Part shown: piece after piece, positions 1-9,544 of the stretch
How the letters are laid out: each line of letters opens with the position of its first letter
Position numbering within the stretch: position 1 is the stretch's first letter
Assembly (NCBI GenBank): GCA_902587145.1
Contig: CACIKD010000001.1
Span: 1 to 64,000 of the forward strand
Source of the DNA: an uncultured Pelagibacteraceae bacterium
GTDB taxonomy: Bacteria > Pseudomonadota > Alphaproteobacteria > Pelagibacterales > Pelagibacteraceae
DNA: 64,000 bases
Direction: 5' to 3'
The notes under the pieces: model-generated
Told to the model about the DNA's origin: nothing
Seen by the model: the letters and a program-made list of their open reading frames with translations, nothing else
The model's database searches: none
Made by a program: the position numbers and the translations under genes

Positions 1-77
1 TATTGTGGTTATTTAATCAGATTGAAATTAATTAATAGATTATACATACTTTGGTCTTTGAAATTTAATTTTCAAAA

Positions 78-91
78 TATTGTTAACAATA
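78..91. promoter_or_regulatory. 14-bp perfect palindrome upstream of aapJ
   Basis: TATTGTTAACAATA is a perfect 14-bp palindrome ending 19 nt before the aapJ start. A second, smaller inverted repeat (TTTGAAA / TTTCAAA, 57-76) lies just upstream. Position and symmetry fit an operator or a 5'-leader hairpin controlling the transporter operon. No regulator is identified, and AT-rich DNA makes short palindromes common. Confidence 0.4.
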
Positions 92-110
92 AAATGAGGG
101 AATCATAAAT

Positions 111-1157
111 ATGATTAAATCAATTAAAACTTGGATTTTAGTTGGATTTGCATCTCTGTTACTTGTGGCTTGTGGTCAAAGTGGAGGTGGTGCTGGTTCT
201 AAAAAATCTAAGACTTTAGACAACACTAAGAAAGCTGGTTTTGTAAAATGTGGAGTTTCACAAGGACTTCCAGGGTTTTCAAATGCTGACGAAGCAGGAA
301 ACTGGACCGGCATAGATGTGGACGTATGTAGAGCTGTTGCAGCTGCTGTATTAGGTGATGCTGACAAAGTTAAATATACTCCATTAAGTGCAAAAGAAAG
401 ATTTACTGCATTAACTTCAGGTGAAATCGACGTACTTGCACGTAACACAACTTGGACATTATCAAGAGACGCTGACATTGGATTAACATTTGTTGGTGTA
501 AACTTTTATGATGGTCAAGGTTTCATGGTTAGAAAAGCATCAGGAATCAATTCTGTAAATGATTTCAGAGACGGTATTTCTGCTTGTACAAACACAGGTA
601 CAACTACTGAGCTTAACATGAGAGACTTCTTCAATTCTAAAAACATCAAGTATGAACCAATTGCGTTTGAAAAAGCAGACGAGGTTGTTCAAGCTTATGA
701 TGCTGGAAGATGTGATACTTATACTACAGATAAATCTGGATTAGCTGCTCAAAGAACTAAGTTGAGTAACCCAGATGAGCATAAAGTATTACCAGAAACA
801 ATTTCAAAAGAACCATTAGGACCTGTTGTAAGACAAGGTGACTCTGTATGGGAAGATATTGTTAGATGGTCTCTAAACACTATGATCGAAGCAGAAGAAT
901 ATGGTGTTAATTCATCAAACGCTTCAAGCTTAAAAGACTCTGATAATCCAGCTATTAAAAGATTAGTTGGTGCTGAGGGTGAATTAGGTGCAGCTTTCGG
1001 TTTAGACAATGATTGGAGCTTAAGAATTATCGAGCAAGTTGGTAATTACGGTGAAAGCTATAAAAAACACATAGCAGACACAGGAATTTTACCTAATAGA
1101 GGTCCGAATGAGTTATGGACAAAAGGTGGAATTCTTTATGTACCACCAGCAAGATAA
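111..1157 (+). CDS. aapJ: General L-amino acid ABC transporter, substrate-binding protein
   Basis: Periplasmic receptor of the Aap/Bzt (PAAT family) importer for a broad range of L-amino acids; it hands substrate to AapQ-AapM. The 348-residue length is normal for AapJ. The N-terminus is a signal peptide ending in a lipobox (LVAC, Cys21), so the protein is probably a lipoprotein, which is unusual for this family in Gram-negatives. The mature part has the family's solute-binding fold, with CRAVAAAVLGD near residue 75 and RQGDSVWEDIVRW near residue 240. A GAGGG ribosome-binding site precedes the ATG. It is first in aapJQMP and is followed by a hairpin terminator, which should make it more abundant than the downstream membrane components. 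The family assignment is strong; the exact amino acid range is inferred. Confidence 0.93.
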   Translation: MIKSIKTWILVGFASLLLVACGQSGGGAGSKKSKTLDNTKKAGFVKCGVSQGLPGFSNADEAGNWTGIDVDVCRAVAAAVLGDADKVKYTPLSAKERFTALTSGEIDVLARNTTWTLSRDADIGLTFVGVNFYDGQGFMVRKASGINSVNDFRDGISACTNTGTTTELNMRDFFNSKNIKYEPIAFEKADEVVQAYDAGRCDTYTTDKSGLAAQRTKLSNPDEHKVLPETISKEPLGPVVRQGDSVWEDIVRWSLNTMIEAEEYGVNSSNASSLKDSDNPAIKRLVGAEGELGAAFGLDNDWSLRIIEQVGNYGESYKKHIADTGILPNRGPNELWTKGGILYVPPAR

Positions 1158-1171
1158 TTGCTAATTAAATT

Positions 1172-1204
1172 AAAAAGGGCTGGATTTATCTGGCCCTTTT
1201 TTTT
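1172..1204 (+). terminator. Hairpin terminator/attenuator between aapJ and aapQ
   Basis: GGGC (1177-1180) pairs with GCCC (1193-1196), extended by an A run pairing with the following T run, and ends in eight T residues. This is a classic intrinsic terminator shape. It lies inside the aap operon, so partial read-through would keep the binding protein in excess over the permease and ATPase genes. Confidence 0.8.
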
Positions 1205-1216
1205 ATTCTGCATAAA

Positions 1217-2395
1217 ATGAATTTTAAAAATCTTAAATTAAACCTAAGTAATAAAAACAAAGATTTAATACCTCAAATTTTAACAGTTGCATTTTTAATT
1301 TTAGTTGTAATTTATTTTACTATTAACGCCCAAAGTAATATGGGAAACAGAGGAATTTCATTTGGATTTGGTTTTTTATCTCAAGAATCTTCTTTTGATA
1401 TTACTTTTTCACTCATAGATTATGATGGGTCTCATACATATGCTAGAGCGTTTTTGGTCGGTCTCTTAAATACTATTTTAGTGTCCGCAATAGGAATTTT
1501 CTTTGCAACGATTTTAGGAGTAACAATTGGTATAGCAAGACTTTCTCAAAATTATTTAGTAGCAAAATCAGCAGAATGGTATGTAGAAATATTTAGAAAT
1601 ATACCTTTAATACTCCAAATTTTTTTCTGGTATTTCGCTGCATTGAGAGCCTTACCTTTGACAGTAGACTCAATCAATTTTTATGATATTAGTTTTTTGA
1701 ATGTAAAAGGGTGGTATGTTCCAAAATTTGTTTGGACTAACTTTTCTATATTTATCTACTCTATAATTTTTGCTTTTGTTTTAATTTACTTTTTAGCTAA
1801 ATACGCACAAAATCAAAGAGATAAGTATGGTAAACAAATTCCAACACTATATATATCAATTTTATTAATTATTGGTTTACCATTTTTAACATTTTTAATT
1901 GGTGGGGTAAGTTTAACATTTGAAATTCCTGAATTAACTCAACTATCTAAAACCGTTTATGTATATCGAGGTGGAGTTAGCATTATTCCTGAATTAATTT
2001 CTCTAGCATTAGCTTTATCAATGTATACTGCAACTTTTATTGCTGAGAATGTCAGAGCGGGTATATTAGGTGTAAGCAAGGGTCAAAAAGAGGCCGCTGC
2101 CTCTATTGGATTAACTAAAGGACAAATTTTAAAACTCGTGGTAATGCCACAGGCTCTAAGAATTATAATTCCACCTACTACTAACCAATATTTAAATTTG
2201 ACAAAAAACTCATCTTTAGCGGCTGCTATAGCTTATCCAGATATTGTTTTAGTTTTTGCAGGAACTGCATTAATGCAAACTGGAAGAGCAATTGAAATTA
2301 TTTCAATTACAATGCTTACCTATTTATCATTAAGTCTTTCTATTTCAGTATTTATGAATTGGTATAATAAAAAAATGGCTATAAAGGAAAAATAA
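1217..2395 (+). CDS. aapQ: General L-amino acid ABC transporter, permease AapQ
   Basis: Inner-membrane permease of the Aap/Bzt amino acid importer, 392 residues. One membrane segment lies near the N-terminus (about 17-40) and several follow. The permease signature for ATPase contact (EAAASIGLTKGQ, followed by PQALR) starts near residue 292. The length and the large periplasmic insert between the first and second membrane segments match AapQ/BztB rather than the shorter HisQ/GlnP permeases. It pairs with AapM, whose start overlaps its stop by one base (TAATG). It starts 13 nt after the terminator behind aapJ, so its expression depends on read-through or an unseen local promoter. Confidence 0.92.
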   Translation: MNFKNLKLNLSNKNKDLIPQILTVAFLILVVIYFTINAQSNMGNRGISFGFGFLSQESSFDITFSLIDYDGSHTYARAFLVGLLNTILVSAIGIFFATILGVTIGIARLSQNYLVAKSAEWYVEIFRNIPLILQIFFWYFAALRALPLTVDSINFYDISFLNVKGWYVPKFVWTNFSIFIYSIIFAFVLIYFLAKYAQNQRDKYGKQIPTLYISILLIIGLPFLTFLIGGVSLTFEIPELTQLSKTVYVYRGGVSIIPELISLALALSMYTATFIAENVRAGILGVSKGQKEAAASIGLTKGQILKLVVMPQALRIIIPPTTNQYLNLTKNSSLAAAIAYPDIVLVFAGTALMQTGRAIEIISITMLTYLSLSLSISVFMNWYNKKMAIKEK

Positions 2396-3651
2396 TGAAT
2401 CTATCAATACTTAAATCTGACAAAAAAAATCTTAACTCTTTCATTGTTGCTGGAAGCGTTCTTATATTTATTGGTTTTATTGACATTATTTTAAGTTCTT
2501 TTTTTAGTACAAACATAACTGCATTTTTACCCAACAAAATAAGTTATTTAACTCCCTTATTATTTGGATTATTTGGTCTTTATTTAATAAGAATTGAATT
2601 TAGTGGAAATAAACTACTTGATAAGGTTAATACAAATTTTAATTCATCTAATTTTAATGCATTTTTAACTCTTCTTGTAATATTTTCTCTTATAAAATAC
2701 ATCCCACCTTTATTAAATTGGTTTGTGTTTGATGCTAATTTTGCAGGTAATACAAAAGAAGATTGCACGAGTGGCGGTGCATGCTGGGTATTTGTCAAAG
2801 TTTGGTTAAACAGATTTGTTTATGGACTTTACCCTGACAACGAACAATGGCGTATTAACACGGCTTTTTTAACACTTTTTTTACTTGTCGGAGCTTCATT
2901 TTTTGTTCCTCAAAAGTTTAAAAAATACATCATTATCTTTTTATTATTCGTATATCCAATAATTGGTCTTAAGCTTATATCAGGTGGAGATTTTGGCCTA
3001 AAATATGTTGAAACTGGTGCTTGGGGTGGACTCTCATTAACATTTATAGTTTCAGCATTTGCTTTGATACTTTGTTTTCCTATAGGAACAATTTTAGCAT
3101 TAGGGAGAAGATCCAAGCTTCCAGCAATAAGATATACGTCTATAGGATTTATAGAGCTATGGAGGGGTGTTCCTTTAATTACAGTATTATTTATGTCAGC
3201 AGTCATGTTTCCAATGTTCTTACCAGATGGAACTTATGTAGATAAACTAATAAGAGTTTTAATAGCGATTACATTATTTGAAGCCGCTTATATGGCTGAA
3301 GTTGTTAGAGGAGGGTTACAAGCTTTACCAAAAGGACAATATGAGGCTGCCAAATCACTAGGAATGGGTTATTGGAAAATGCATTTTTTAATAATTCTTC
3401 CTCAAGCTCTTAAATTGGTAATTCCAGGAATAGCTAATACATTTTTAGCATTAGTGAAAGATACTCCGTTAATATTTGTTGTTGGCCTTTTAGAGCTAGC
3501 TGGTATGGTAAATTTAGCTAAAACTAATCCAAAATGGCTTGGAATGGCCATGGAAGGCTATGTATTTGCTGGTTTAGTATTTTGGGTAATATGTTATGTT
3601 ATGAGTAGATATAGCCAAAATTTAGAAAAGAAATTAAAAACTGAGAGATAA
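2395..3651 (+). CDS. aapM: General L-amino acid ABC transporter, permease AapM
   Basis: Second permease of the Aap/Bzt importer, 418 residues, multi-spanning inner-membrane protein. The cytoplasmic EAA loop (YEAAKSLGMGYWKMH, then LPQALK) starts near residue 315 and docks on the ATPase AapP. The N-terminal half carries extra membrane segments and a loop with GGACWVFVK near residue 130, typical of AapM/BztC. Its stop codon is immediately followed by the aapP ATG with no gap, so aapQMP are almost certainly translationally coupled. Confidence 0.92.
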   Translation: MNLSILKSDKKNLNSFIVAGSVLIFIGFIDIILSSFFSTNITAFLPNKISYLTPLLFGLFGLYLIRIEFSGNKLLDKVNTNFNSSNFNAFLTLLVIFSLIKYIPPLLNWFVFDANFAGNTKEDCTSGGACWVFVKVWLNRFVYGLYPDNEQWRINTAFLTLFLLVGASFFVPQKFKKYIIIFLLFVYPIIGLKLISGGDFGLKYVETGAWGGLSLTFIVSAFALILCFPIGTILALGRRSKLPAIRYTSIGFIELWRGVPLITVLFMSAVMFPMFLPDGTYVDKLIRVLIAITLFEAAYMAEVVRGGLQALPKGQYEAAKSLGMGYWKMHFLIILPQALKLVIPGIANTFLALVKDTPLIFVVGLLELAGMVNLAKTNPKWLGMAMEGYVFAGLVFWVICYVMSRYSQNLEKKLKTER

Positions 3652-4383
3652 ATGAGTAAAATTATTGAATTAAAAAATGTAAATAAATGGTTTGATAAAT
3701 TCCAAGCTCTTAAAGATATTAATCTCGAAGTAAATCAACAAGAAAAAATAGTGATTTGTGGACCATCAGGATCCGGAAAATCTACTTTGATTAGATGTAT
3801 TAATAGGTTGGAAGAACATCAAGATGGTCAAATTATTGTAGATGGAAAAGAAATTTCAGAAAACACAAAAGATCTTGAAAAAATTCGTGCTGAGGTTGGA
3901 ATGGTTTTTCAACAATTCAATTTATTTCCTCACTTATCAATTCTTGATAATTGTACGTTAGCTCCTATTTGGGTAAAAAAAATGCCAAAAAAAGATGCAG
4001 AAGCATTAGCAATGAAAAATCTTGAAAGAGTTCAAATTGCTGATCAAGCAAAAAAATTTCCTGGACAATTATCAGGTGGTCAACAACAAAGATCTGCTTT
4101 AGCTAGAGCTTTATGTATGGAACCAAAAATTATGCTTTTCGATGAACCAACATCCGCACTTGACCCTGAAATGATCAAAGAAGTTTTAGATGCAATGGTT
4201 GATCTTGCTAAAGCAGGAATGACGATGATAGTTGTTACCCATGAAATGGGATTCGCAAAAGAGGTAGCAGATAATATGATTTTTATGGATGAAGGAAAAA
4301 TTGTAGAAAAAGCTAAAACCAAAGAATTTTTTGAAAACCCAAAATCAGATAGAACTAAGTTATTTTTAAGTCAAATTTTATAG
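3652..4383 (+). CDS. aapP: General L-amino acid ABC transporter, ATP-binding protein
   Basis: ATPase that powers the AapQM permease, 243 residues, the usual size for polar amino acid ATPases such as GlnQ and HisP. Walker A GPSGSGKS is at residues 38-45, the Q-loop ([10 protein letters not shown]) is near 85, the signature LSGGQQQR is near 140, Walker B (IMLFDEP) is near 160 and the switch histidine (VVTHE) is near 190. It ends the aap operon and overlaps the convergent cysteine synthase gene by six bases, with no room for a separate terminator. Confidence 0.95.
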   Translation: MSKIIELKNVNKWFDKFQALKDINLEVNQQEKIVICGPSGSGKSTLIRCINRLEEHQDGQIIVDGKEISENTKDLEKIRAEVGMVFQQFNLFPHLSILDNCTLAPIWVKKMPKKDAEALAMKNLERVQIADQAKKFPGQLSGGQQQRSALARALCMEPKIMLFDEPTSALDPEMIKEVLDAMVDLAKAGMTMIVVTHEMGFAKEVADNMIFMDEGKIVEKAKTKEFFENPKSDRTKLFLSQIL

Positions 4384-5373
4384 CCACTTTGGTATTGGTA
4401 AGTTTTTACTTTTTAAAAACTCTTTATTAAAGATTTTACTAGCATATCTTCTGCCATCATCACAAAGTATAGTAATAATAGTTTTGCCTTTACCAAGTTT
4501 TTTAGCAAGTTTAACTGCGCCTGCAATATTAATACCTGATGAACCGCCTAGTATAATATTTTGATTTTCAATTAAATTGTAAACAATTTTTAACGCCTCT
4601 ACATCCTCAGTCTGAAAGGCATCATCTATAATCGCTTTTTCAAAATTTTTAGTAATTCTTCCTGTTCCTATACCTTCAGTTATAGAGCTACCCTTACTTT
4701 CTAACTTTTTATTCTTAATATATGAATATAAGGAGGAGCCCATAGGATCAGATAATGCTATTTTAATGTTTTTATTTTTATTTTTTAAACCAATTGATAC
4801 ACCCGCTAAAGTACCACCCGTACCTACTGCACAAGTAAATCCGTCTACTTTTCCAGACGTTTGTGTCCATATCTCATTTGCTGTTGTTTCTACATGTGCT
4901 TTAGTATTTACAATGTTATCAAATTGGTTCCCCCATACGACCCCAAAATTATGTTTTTTAGATAATTCCTCCGCTATTTTTTTTGATTGTTTTATGTAAT
5001 TATTTGGATTTGAATATGGAACAGCTTCAACCTCAATAAGTTCTGCACCTAATTTTTTTAATGTATTTTTTTTTTCGATAGACTGAGTTTTTGGTATAAC
5101 TATCTTTAAACTCAAGCCAAACTCTTTACATACAACTGCAAGACCTATACCAGTGTTACCAGCTGTTCCTTCAACTATTATACCTCCTCTTTCTATTTGT
5201 TTTTTTTCAAAAGCATTTTTCACGATGTAAAGAGCAGCGCGGTCTTTTACAGACTCTCCAGGATTAAAATATTCTGCTTTACCGTATATATTACAACCTG
5301 TTAATTCTGAAACTTGTTTTAATTTGATTAATGGTGTATTACCAATTTGATTAATAATATTTGTTATTTCCAT
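4378..5373 (-). CDS. cysK: Cysteine synthase (O-acetylserine sulfhydrylase family)
   Basis: PLP enzyme of the CysK/CBS family, making L-cysteine from O-acetylserine and sulfide; 331 residues. The PLP lysine lies in ESVKDR (Lys43), and the substrate loop is GTAGNTG (69-75) in place of the common TSGNTG. A glycine-rich phosphate-binding loop (GTGGTLAG) lies near residue 185. The loop form leaves some doubt between O-acetylserine sulfhydrylase and a related beta-replacement enzyme. SAR11 cells are known for reduced-sulfur dependence, so a cysteine synthase is expected. Its ATG is only 12 nt from the divergent secreted-protein ATG, and its 3' end overlaps aapP. Confidence 0.85.
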   Translation of the reverse strand: MEITNIINQIGNTPLIKLKQVSELTGCNIYGKAEYFNPGESVKDRAALYIVKNAFEKKQIERGGIIVEGTAGNTGIGLAVVCKEFGLSLKIVIPKTQSIEKKNTLKKLGAELIEVEAVPYSNPNNYIKQSKKIAEELSKKHNFGVVWGNQFDNIVNTKAHVETTANEIWTQTSGKVDGFTCAVGTGGTLAGVSIGLKNKNKNIKIALSDPMGSSLYSYIKNKKLESKGSSITEGIGTGRITKNFEKAIIDDAFQTEDVEALKIVYNLIENQNIILGGSSGINIAGAVKLAKKLGKGKTIITILCDDGRRYASKIFNKEFLKSKNLPIPKWL

Positions 5374-5385
5374 ATTAAAAATTAT

Positions 5386-6069
5386 ATGAAAAAAATCTTA
5401 GTTTCAATTATTTTATACTTTTTTTTAGGCGCAAGTTCTTTTGGCCATTTACAACATTATTCAGATGTAAAATATTTAGAATATGATTTATTTAGAAATA
5501 ATGATTTAATAGGTTCACATAAATATGAATTTAATAGAAAAAAAGACAAATTAAGTGTTAAAAGTGTTGTAAATTTTAAAATTTCCAAACTTGGTATAGA
5601 TTTGTATAAATATTACGCAGAAAGTGCTGAAAATTACGAAAAAAACAAGTTTTATTCTTTTAGTTCAAAAACTATTCAAAATAAAAAAAATAAATATGTA
5701 AATATAAACTTAAACGATGAAAAAAATAAACTTTTAATAGACGGATCTTCTTATAAAGGTGATGCAAATATAAATTTTATGGTTGGAACTTGGTGGAATC
5801 ATGAAATTGTTAAAGCGAAAGCCCAAATTAGCGCTATTTCAGGAAGAATAATTGATCAAAAAGTTCAATTTTTAGGAAAAAAACAAATTAAATTAAATGG
5901 AAAAAATTACGAGGCTCTACACTTTAAATTTTTATCTTCAGATGAAACACTACCAGACAATAAAAAATTAAATACAGATATTTGGTATGACGCTAAAACA
6001 TTAATATGGTTAAAAGCAAGATTTGTGAAACAAGGAAATTGGGAGTATAGGTTAAAAAAACTTAATTAA
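5386..6069 (+). CDS. Secreted protein, DUF6134-like
   Basis: Protein of 227 residues with a clear signal peptide (about residues 1-20, MKKILVSIILYFF) followed by a beta-rich, lysine-rich domain. The later motif DIWYDAKTLIWLKARF resembles the end of the DUF6134 family of alphaproteobacterial periplasmic proteins; I recall the family only loosely. The start at 5386 is preferred over an upstream ATG (5347) because it gives a normal signal peptide and avoids overlap with cysK. Function is unknown. The two divergent ATGs are 12 nt apart, so its promoter must lie inside cysK or the transcript must be nearly leaderless. Confidence 0.75.
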   Translation: MKKILVSIILYFFLGASSFGHLQHYSDVKYLEYDLFRNNDLIGSHKYEFNRKKDKLSVKSVVNFKISKLGIDLYKYYAESAENYEKNKFYSFSSKTIQNKKNKYVNINLNDEKNKLLIDGSSYKGDANINFMVGTWWNHEIVKAKAQISAISGRIIDQKVQFLGKKQIKLNGKNYEALHFKFLSSDETLPDNKKLNTDIWYDAKTLIWLKARFVKQGNWEYRLKKLN

Positions 6070-6232
6070 TTTATATTTTTAGCTGTTTTTTTTCTTAATA
6101 TGTCAATAGTGTTTTTATGTTTTTTTTGCAATTTAGACCCTTAAATAGCTCAAAAAAAAACCAACCCAAGTTGAACTTTGCTGTTGCATAAATAGACAAA
6201 TTAATGTTGAATATTTGAAATTGGGAGATGGG

Positions 6233-6598
6233 ATGGAAGAAAATTTTAATCTACATTTAGGTAAAAAATTAAGAATGAGACGACTTTCTTTGGGTCTTAC
6301 ACAAACAAAAGTGGCTGAAGCGATTAACGTAACTTTTCAACAAATTCAAAAATACGAAAAAGGAACAAATGGAGTAAGCTCTAATAGATTGATGCAACTT
6401 TCAAATTACTTAAAAGTACCTATTACTTACTTTTTTGAAGATTTTAGAAATTTCAACGAAAACAAAAATATACAAGAAGACAATGACGATTTGAATTACT
6501 CTTTTTTAAGCAAAACTTTTTCATCTCTATCCAAAACTCAAAAAGAAAAAATTCTTCAAATACTCAAAAATACAGCTTCGTTAGAAAAGACAGGTTAG
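6233..6598 (+). CDS. XRE-family helix-turn-helix regulator
   Basis: Small cytoplasmic DNA-binding protein of 121 residues with one Cro/C1-type HTH domain (about residues 7-62): KKLRMRRLSLGLTQTKVAEA followed by FQQIQKYEKG and SSNRLMQLSNYL. The C-terminal tail (about 65-121) is charged and may carry dimerisation. The ATG at 6233 is chosen over a TTG at 6215 because GGGAG sits at 6223-6227, at normal Shine-Dalgarno spacing. Similar one-domain regulators are common in alphaproteobacteria; targets are unknown. The TAG stop ends at 6598 and the opposite-strand tRNA-Asn CCA starts at 6599, with zero spacing. Confidence 0.9.
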   Translation: MEENFNLHLGKKLRMRRLSLGLTQTKVAEAINVTFQQIQKYEKGTNGVSSNRLMQLSNYLKVPITYFFEDFRNFNENKNIQEDNDDLNYSFLSKTFSSLSKTQKEKILQILKNTASLEKTG

Positions 6599-6674
6599 TG
6601 GCTCCTCGGGCAGGACTCGAACCTGCGACCAATTGATTAACAGTCAACTGCTCTACCAACTGAGCTACCGAGGA
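6599..6674 (-). tRNA. tRNA-Asn (GTT)
   Basis: On the minus strand the 76-nt sequence folds as a standard tRNA. Acceptor TCCTCGG pairs with CCGAGGA, the T arm carries GGTTCGAGTCC, the anticodon is GTT (loop in TTGACTGTTAATCAA) and CCA is encoded. It lies downstream of tRNA-Cys on the same strand, so the two may be co-transcribed. Confidence 0.97.
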
Positions 6675-6721
6675 ATGAGAAAGACCATACTTTTTTTGAA
6701 ATAATAAAACAACCAAATTTT

Positions 6722-6795
6722 TGGAGGCCACGCCCAGAATCGAACTGGGATAAAAGGATTTGCAATCCTCTGCGTAACCATTCCGCCACGTGGCC
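6722..6795 (-). tRNA. tRNA-Cys (GCA)
   Basis: Minus-strand 74-nt tRNA. Acceptor GGCCACG pairs with CGTGGCC, the D arm is GGCGGAATGGTTACGC, the anticodon is GCA (GGATTGCAAATCC), the T arm contains AGTTCGATTCT, and CCA is encoded. It lies 47 nt upstream of tRNA-Asn in the same direction. Confidence 0.97.
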
Positions 6796-6893
6796 AATAA
6801 TGCTTCTTTTAAATCATTTAATAGCTTCAATAAAGCAAAATCTAAGTCTTTTAGGTTTTTCTTCATTTGATATAAACTATATAAATCAAATAA

Positions 6894-9542
6894 ATGGAAT
6901 TTAAAAAATATAATCATCTAGAAGAAGAAAAAAAAATCTCTGATTTTTGGATAAAAAAAGGTTTATTTAAACCTAAAAAAAATAAGATAAATAAAAATTT
7001 TTCCATAGTAATTCCACCACCAAATATAACTGGAAAATTACACATGGGCCATGCTTTGAATAACAGTTTACAGGATGTGCTAGTAAGATTTAATCGTATG
7101 AAGGGATATGAGACCCTGTGGCAACCGGGGACTGATCATGCTGGTATAGCAACCCAAGCTGTAGTTGAAAAAAATTTAGAAAAAGAGGGAGTTAGAAAAA
7201 ATGATTTAGGAAGGGAGAAATTTATAGAAAAAGTATGGGCTTGGAAAGAGGAGTCTGGAGGTATAATTTTAGACCAACTAAAAAAATTAGGGTGTTCATG
7301 CGACTGGTCTAGAACCAGATTTACAATGGACAAAGACTTATCCAAAGCAGTTATTAAAGTTTTTGTAAGTCTTTATAAGAATAAATTAATTTATAAAGAT
7401 AAAAAACTTGTTAATTGGGACACAAAACTTCAAACCGCTATATCAGATTTAGAAGTCATTCAAAAAGACGTACAATCACAACTATATTATATTAACTATC
7501 AACTGGAGAATTCAGATACAAAAATTACTATTGCAACAACTAGACCAGAAACTATGATGGGCGATACAGCGATTGCTGTAAATCCAAAAGACAAAAGATA
7601 CACTAATTTAATTGGAAGAACAGTCACTATTCCAATAGTAAATAGGAAAATTAAAATAATTAGAGATCATTATGCAGATCCTAATCAGGGTTCTGGAGCT
7701 GTAAAAATCACCCCGGCTCATGATTTCAATGATTATGATGTAGGAAAAAGAAACAGATTAGAAATAATAAACATTTTTGAGAAAAATGGTAAAATTAACA
7801 AAAATGGTATTAAAGAGTATATCGGTCTAGATAGATTTGAAGCTAGAAAACTCTTAATTTCTAAATTAAAAGAAAACGGAAGCCTTGTTAAAATTGAGTC
7901 AATAAAAAATAAAGTACCTTATGGAGATCGATCAAATACTATTATAGAACCACTTTTAACTGAACAGTGGTTTGTAGATGCAAAGAAATTATCCAAGAAA
8001 CCAATAAAAATTGTAAATGAAGGAAAAACTTCTTTCTTTCCTAATAATTGGACTAAAACTTTTTTTCAATGGATGAAAGATATAGAACCTTGGTGTATAT
8101 CTCGTCAAATTTGGTGGGGACACAGAATTCCAGCTTGGTATGATAATCATAATAATCTTTTTGTAGCAGAAAATAAAACAGAAGCTTTAAGTCAGGCTAA
8201 GAAAAAACATAAAAACAAAGAGTTTGTCCTAAGACAAGAGACAGATGTTCTAGACACTTGGTTTTCGTCTGCTTTATGGCCTTTTGCTACATTAGGATGG
8301 CCTACAAAAACTAATGAATTAAAAAAATTTTATCCTACATCGGTACTTGTAACAGGTTTTGATATAATATTTTTTTGGGTAGCAAGAATGCTTATGATGG
8401 GTAATTACTTTAACAAACTAACTCCATTTAAAAAGGTCTACGTTCATGCACTAGTTAGAGATGAAAAGGGACAAAAAATGTCAAAGTCAAAAGGTAACGT
8501 AATTGATCCTCTCGAACTTATAAATGAATATGGAGCCGATAGTCTGCGCTTTACTTTAATTTCTATGGCATCACCTGGCAGAGATGTAAAATTGTCAAAA
8601 GACAGAGTAATAGGTAACAGGAATTTCATTACGAAAATATGGAGCGCAAACAATTTTCTACAATTAAATAAATGTAAATTAGATAAAAAAATCAATCTAT
8701 CGACTATTAAACTTCCAGTTAATCAATGGATTTTTAATGAATTTATAAAAACTAAAGATTTAATAGCAAAAAATATAGAAACGTTCAGATTTGATGAAGC
8801 GGCAAAACATACATATCAATTTGTATGGCATTCATATTGTGATTGGTATTTAGAATTTTTAAAACCAATTTTTAATTCAAAAAATAAGTCTGATATTAAA
8901 GAAGCTAAAACTTTTTCCTCTTTTATGATGGCTAATATTTTAAAAATTTTGCATCCTTTTATACCTTTTTTTACAGAAACAATTTGGTCTAAAAATAAAT
9001 ATAGTATAATTTTTAAGAATAACCTTATATCTTCAGACTGGCCTGATTATAAAATGTCAACTAAATTTAATAAAAATCAAACCGATATAAATAATTTAAT
9101 TGAAATAATATCAAGTATAAGATCAACAAAAGCTGAATTAAAAATTACACCTAAATTATTTTGTGATATTTCCTTTATAGATAAGTCAAAAAAACTTAAA
9201 AATTTAATCAATAAAAATTTAAATTTATTAAAACAAGTGGGTAGGGTAAATGATATTGTTAAGACACAAGCAAATACTAAAAATTCTATTGATATCTTAA
9301 TTTTAAAGGAAAAAATCTCTTTAGCTTTCAATGAGAATGTAAATTTAACCTCTCAAAAAGAGAGAATTTTGCAAAAGATTGAAAGTATAAATAACCAAAT
9401 ATCTAACCTAAAAAATAAGCTTAACAATAAGGCTTATGTAAAAAATGCTCCTAAAGATATAGTTAATAATGATAAAAACCTTATTAAAGAATTAACTGTT
9501 GAAGATGAAAAATTAAGAAGTATTGTATCAAGTATTAATTAA
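6894..9542 (+). CDS. valS: Valyl-tRNA synthetase
   Basis: Class I aminoacyl-tRNA synthetase charging tRNA-Val, 882 residues, within the bacterial ValS size range. The HIGH motif appears as KLHMGHAL (about residue 48) after PPPNITG, and KMSKS lies near residue 528 (QKMSKSKGN). The editing domain with [13 protein letters not shown] lies near 214. The last ~65 residues form the coiled-coil tRNA-binding arm typical of ValS. It starts 98 nt from tRNA-Cys and is followed 2 nt later by ilvD, so valine charging and valine synthesis genes are adjacent and probably co-transcribed. Confidence 0.97.
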   Translation: MEFKKYNHLEEEKKISDFWIKKGLFKPKKNKINKNFSIVIPPPNITGKLHMGHALNNSLQDVLVRFNRMKGYETLWQPGTDHAGIATQAVVEKNLEKEGVRKNDLGREKFIEKVWAWKEESGGIILDQLKKLGCSCDWSRTRFTMDKDLSKAVIKVFVSLYKNKLIYKDKKLVNWDTKLQTAISDLEVIQKDVQSQLYYINYQLENSDTKITIATTRPETMMGDTAIAVNPKDKRYTNLIGRTVTIPIVNRKIKIIRDHYADPNQGSGAVKITPAHDFNDYDVGKRNRLEIINIFEKNGKINKNGIKEYIGLDRFEARKLLISKLKENGSLVKIESIKNKVPYGDRSNTIIEPLLTEQWFVDAKKLSKKPIKIVNEGKTSFFPNNWTKTFFQWMKDIEPWCISRQIWWGHRIPAWYDNHNNLFVAENKTEALSQAKKKHKNKEFVLRQETDVLDTWFSSALWPFATLGWPTKTNELKKFYPTSVLVTGFDIIFFWVARMLMMGNYFNKLTPFKKVYVHALVRDEKGQKMSKSKGNVIDPLELINEYGADSLRFTLISMASPGRDVKLSKDRVIGNRNFITKIWSANNFLQLNKCKLDKKINLSTIKLPVNQWIFNEFIKTKDLIAKNIETFRFDEAAKHTYQFVWHSYCDWYLEFLKPIFNSKNKSDIKEAKTFSSFMMANILKILHPFIPFFTETIWSKNKYSIIFKNNLISSDWPDYKMSTKFNKNQTDINNLIEIISSIRSTKAELKITPKLFCDISFIDKSKKLKNLINKNLNLLKQVGRVNDIVKTQANTKNSIDILILKEKISLAFNENVNLTSQKERILQKIESINNQISNLKNKLNNKAYVKNAPKDIVNNDKNLIKELTVEDEKLRSIVSSIN

Positions 9543-9544
9543 AT

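Noticed and set aside
6564..6917. Minus-strand frame of 117 codons across tRNA-Asn and tRNA-Cys
   Set aside because: It translates through both tRNAs, giving phrases such as SSVAQLVEQLT that are well-known tRNA artefacts.
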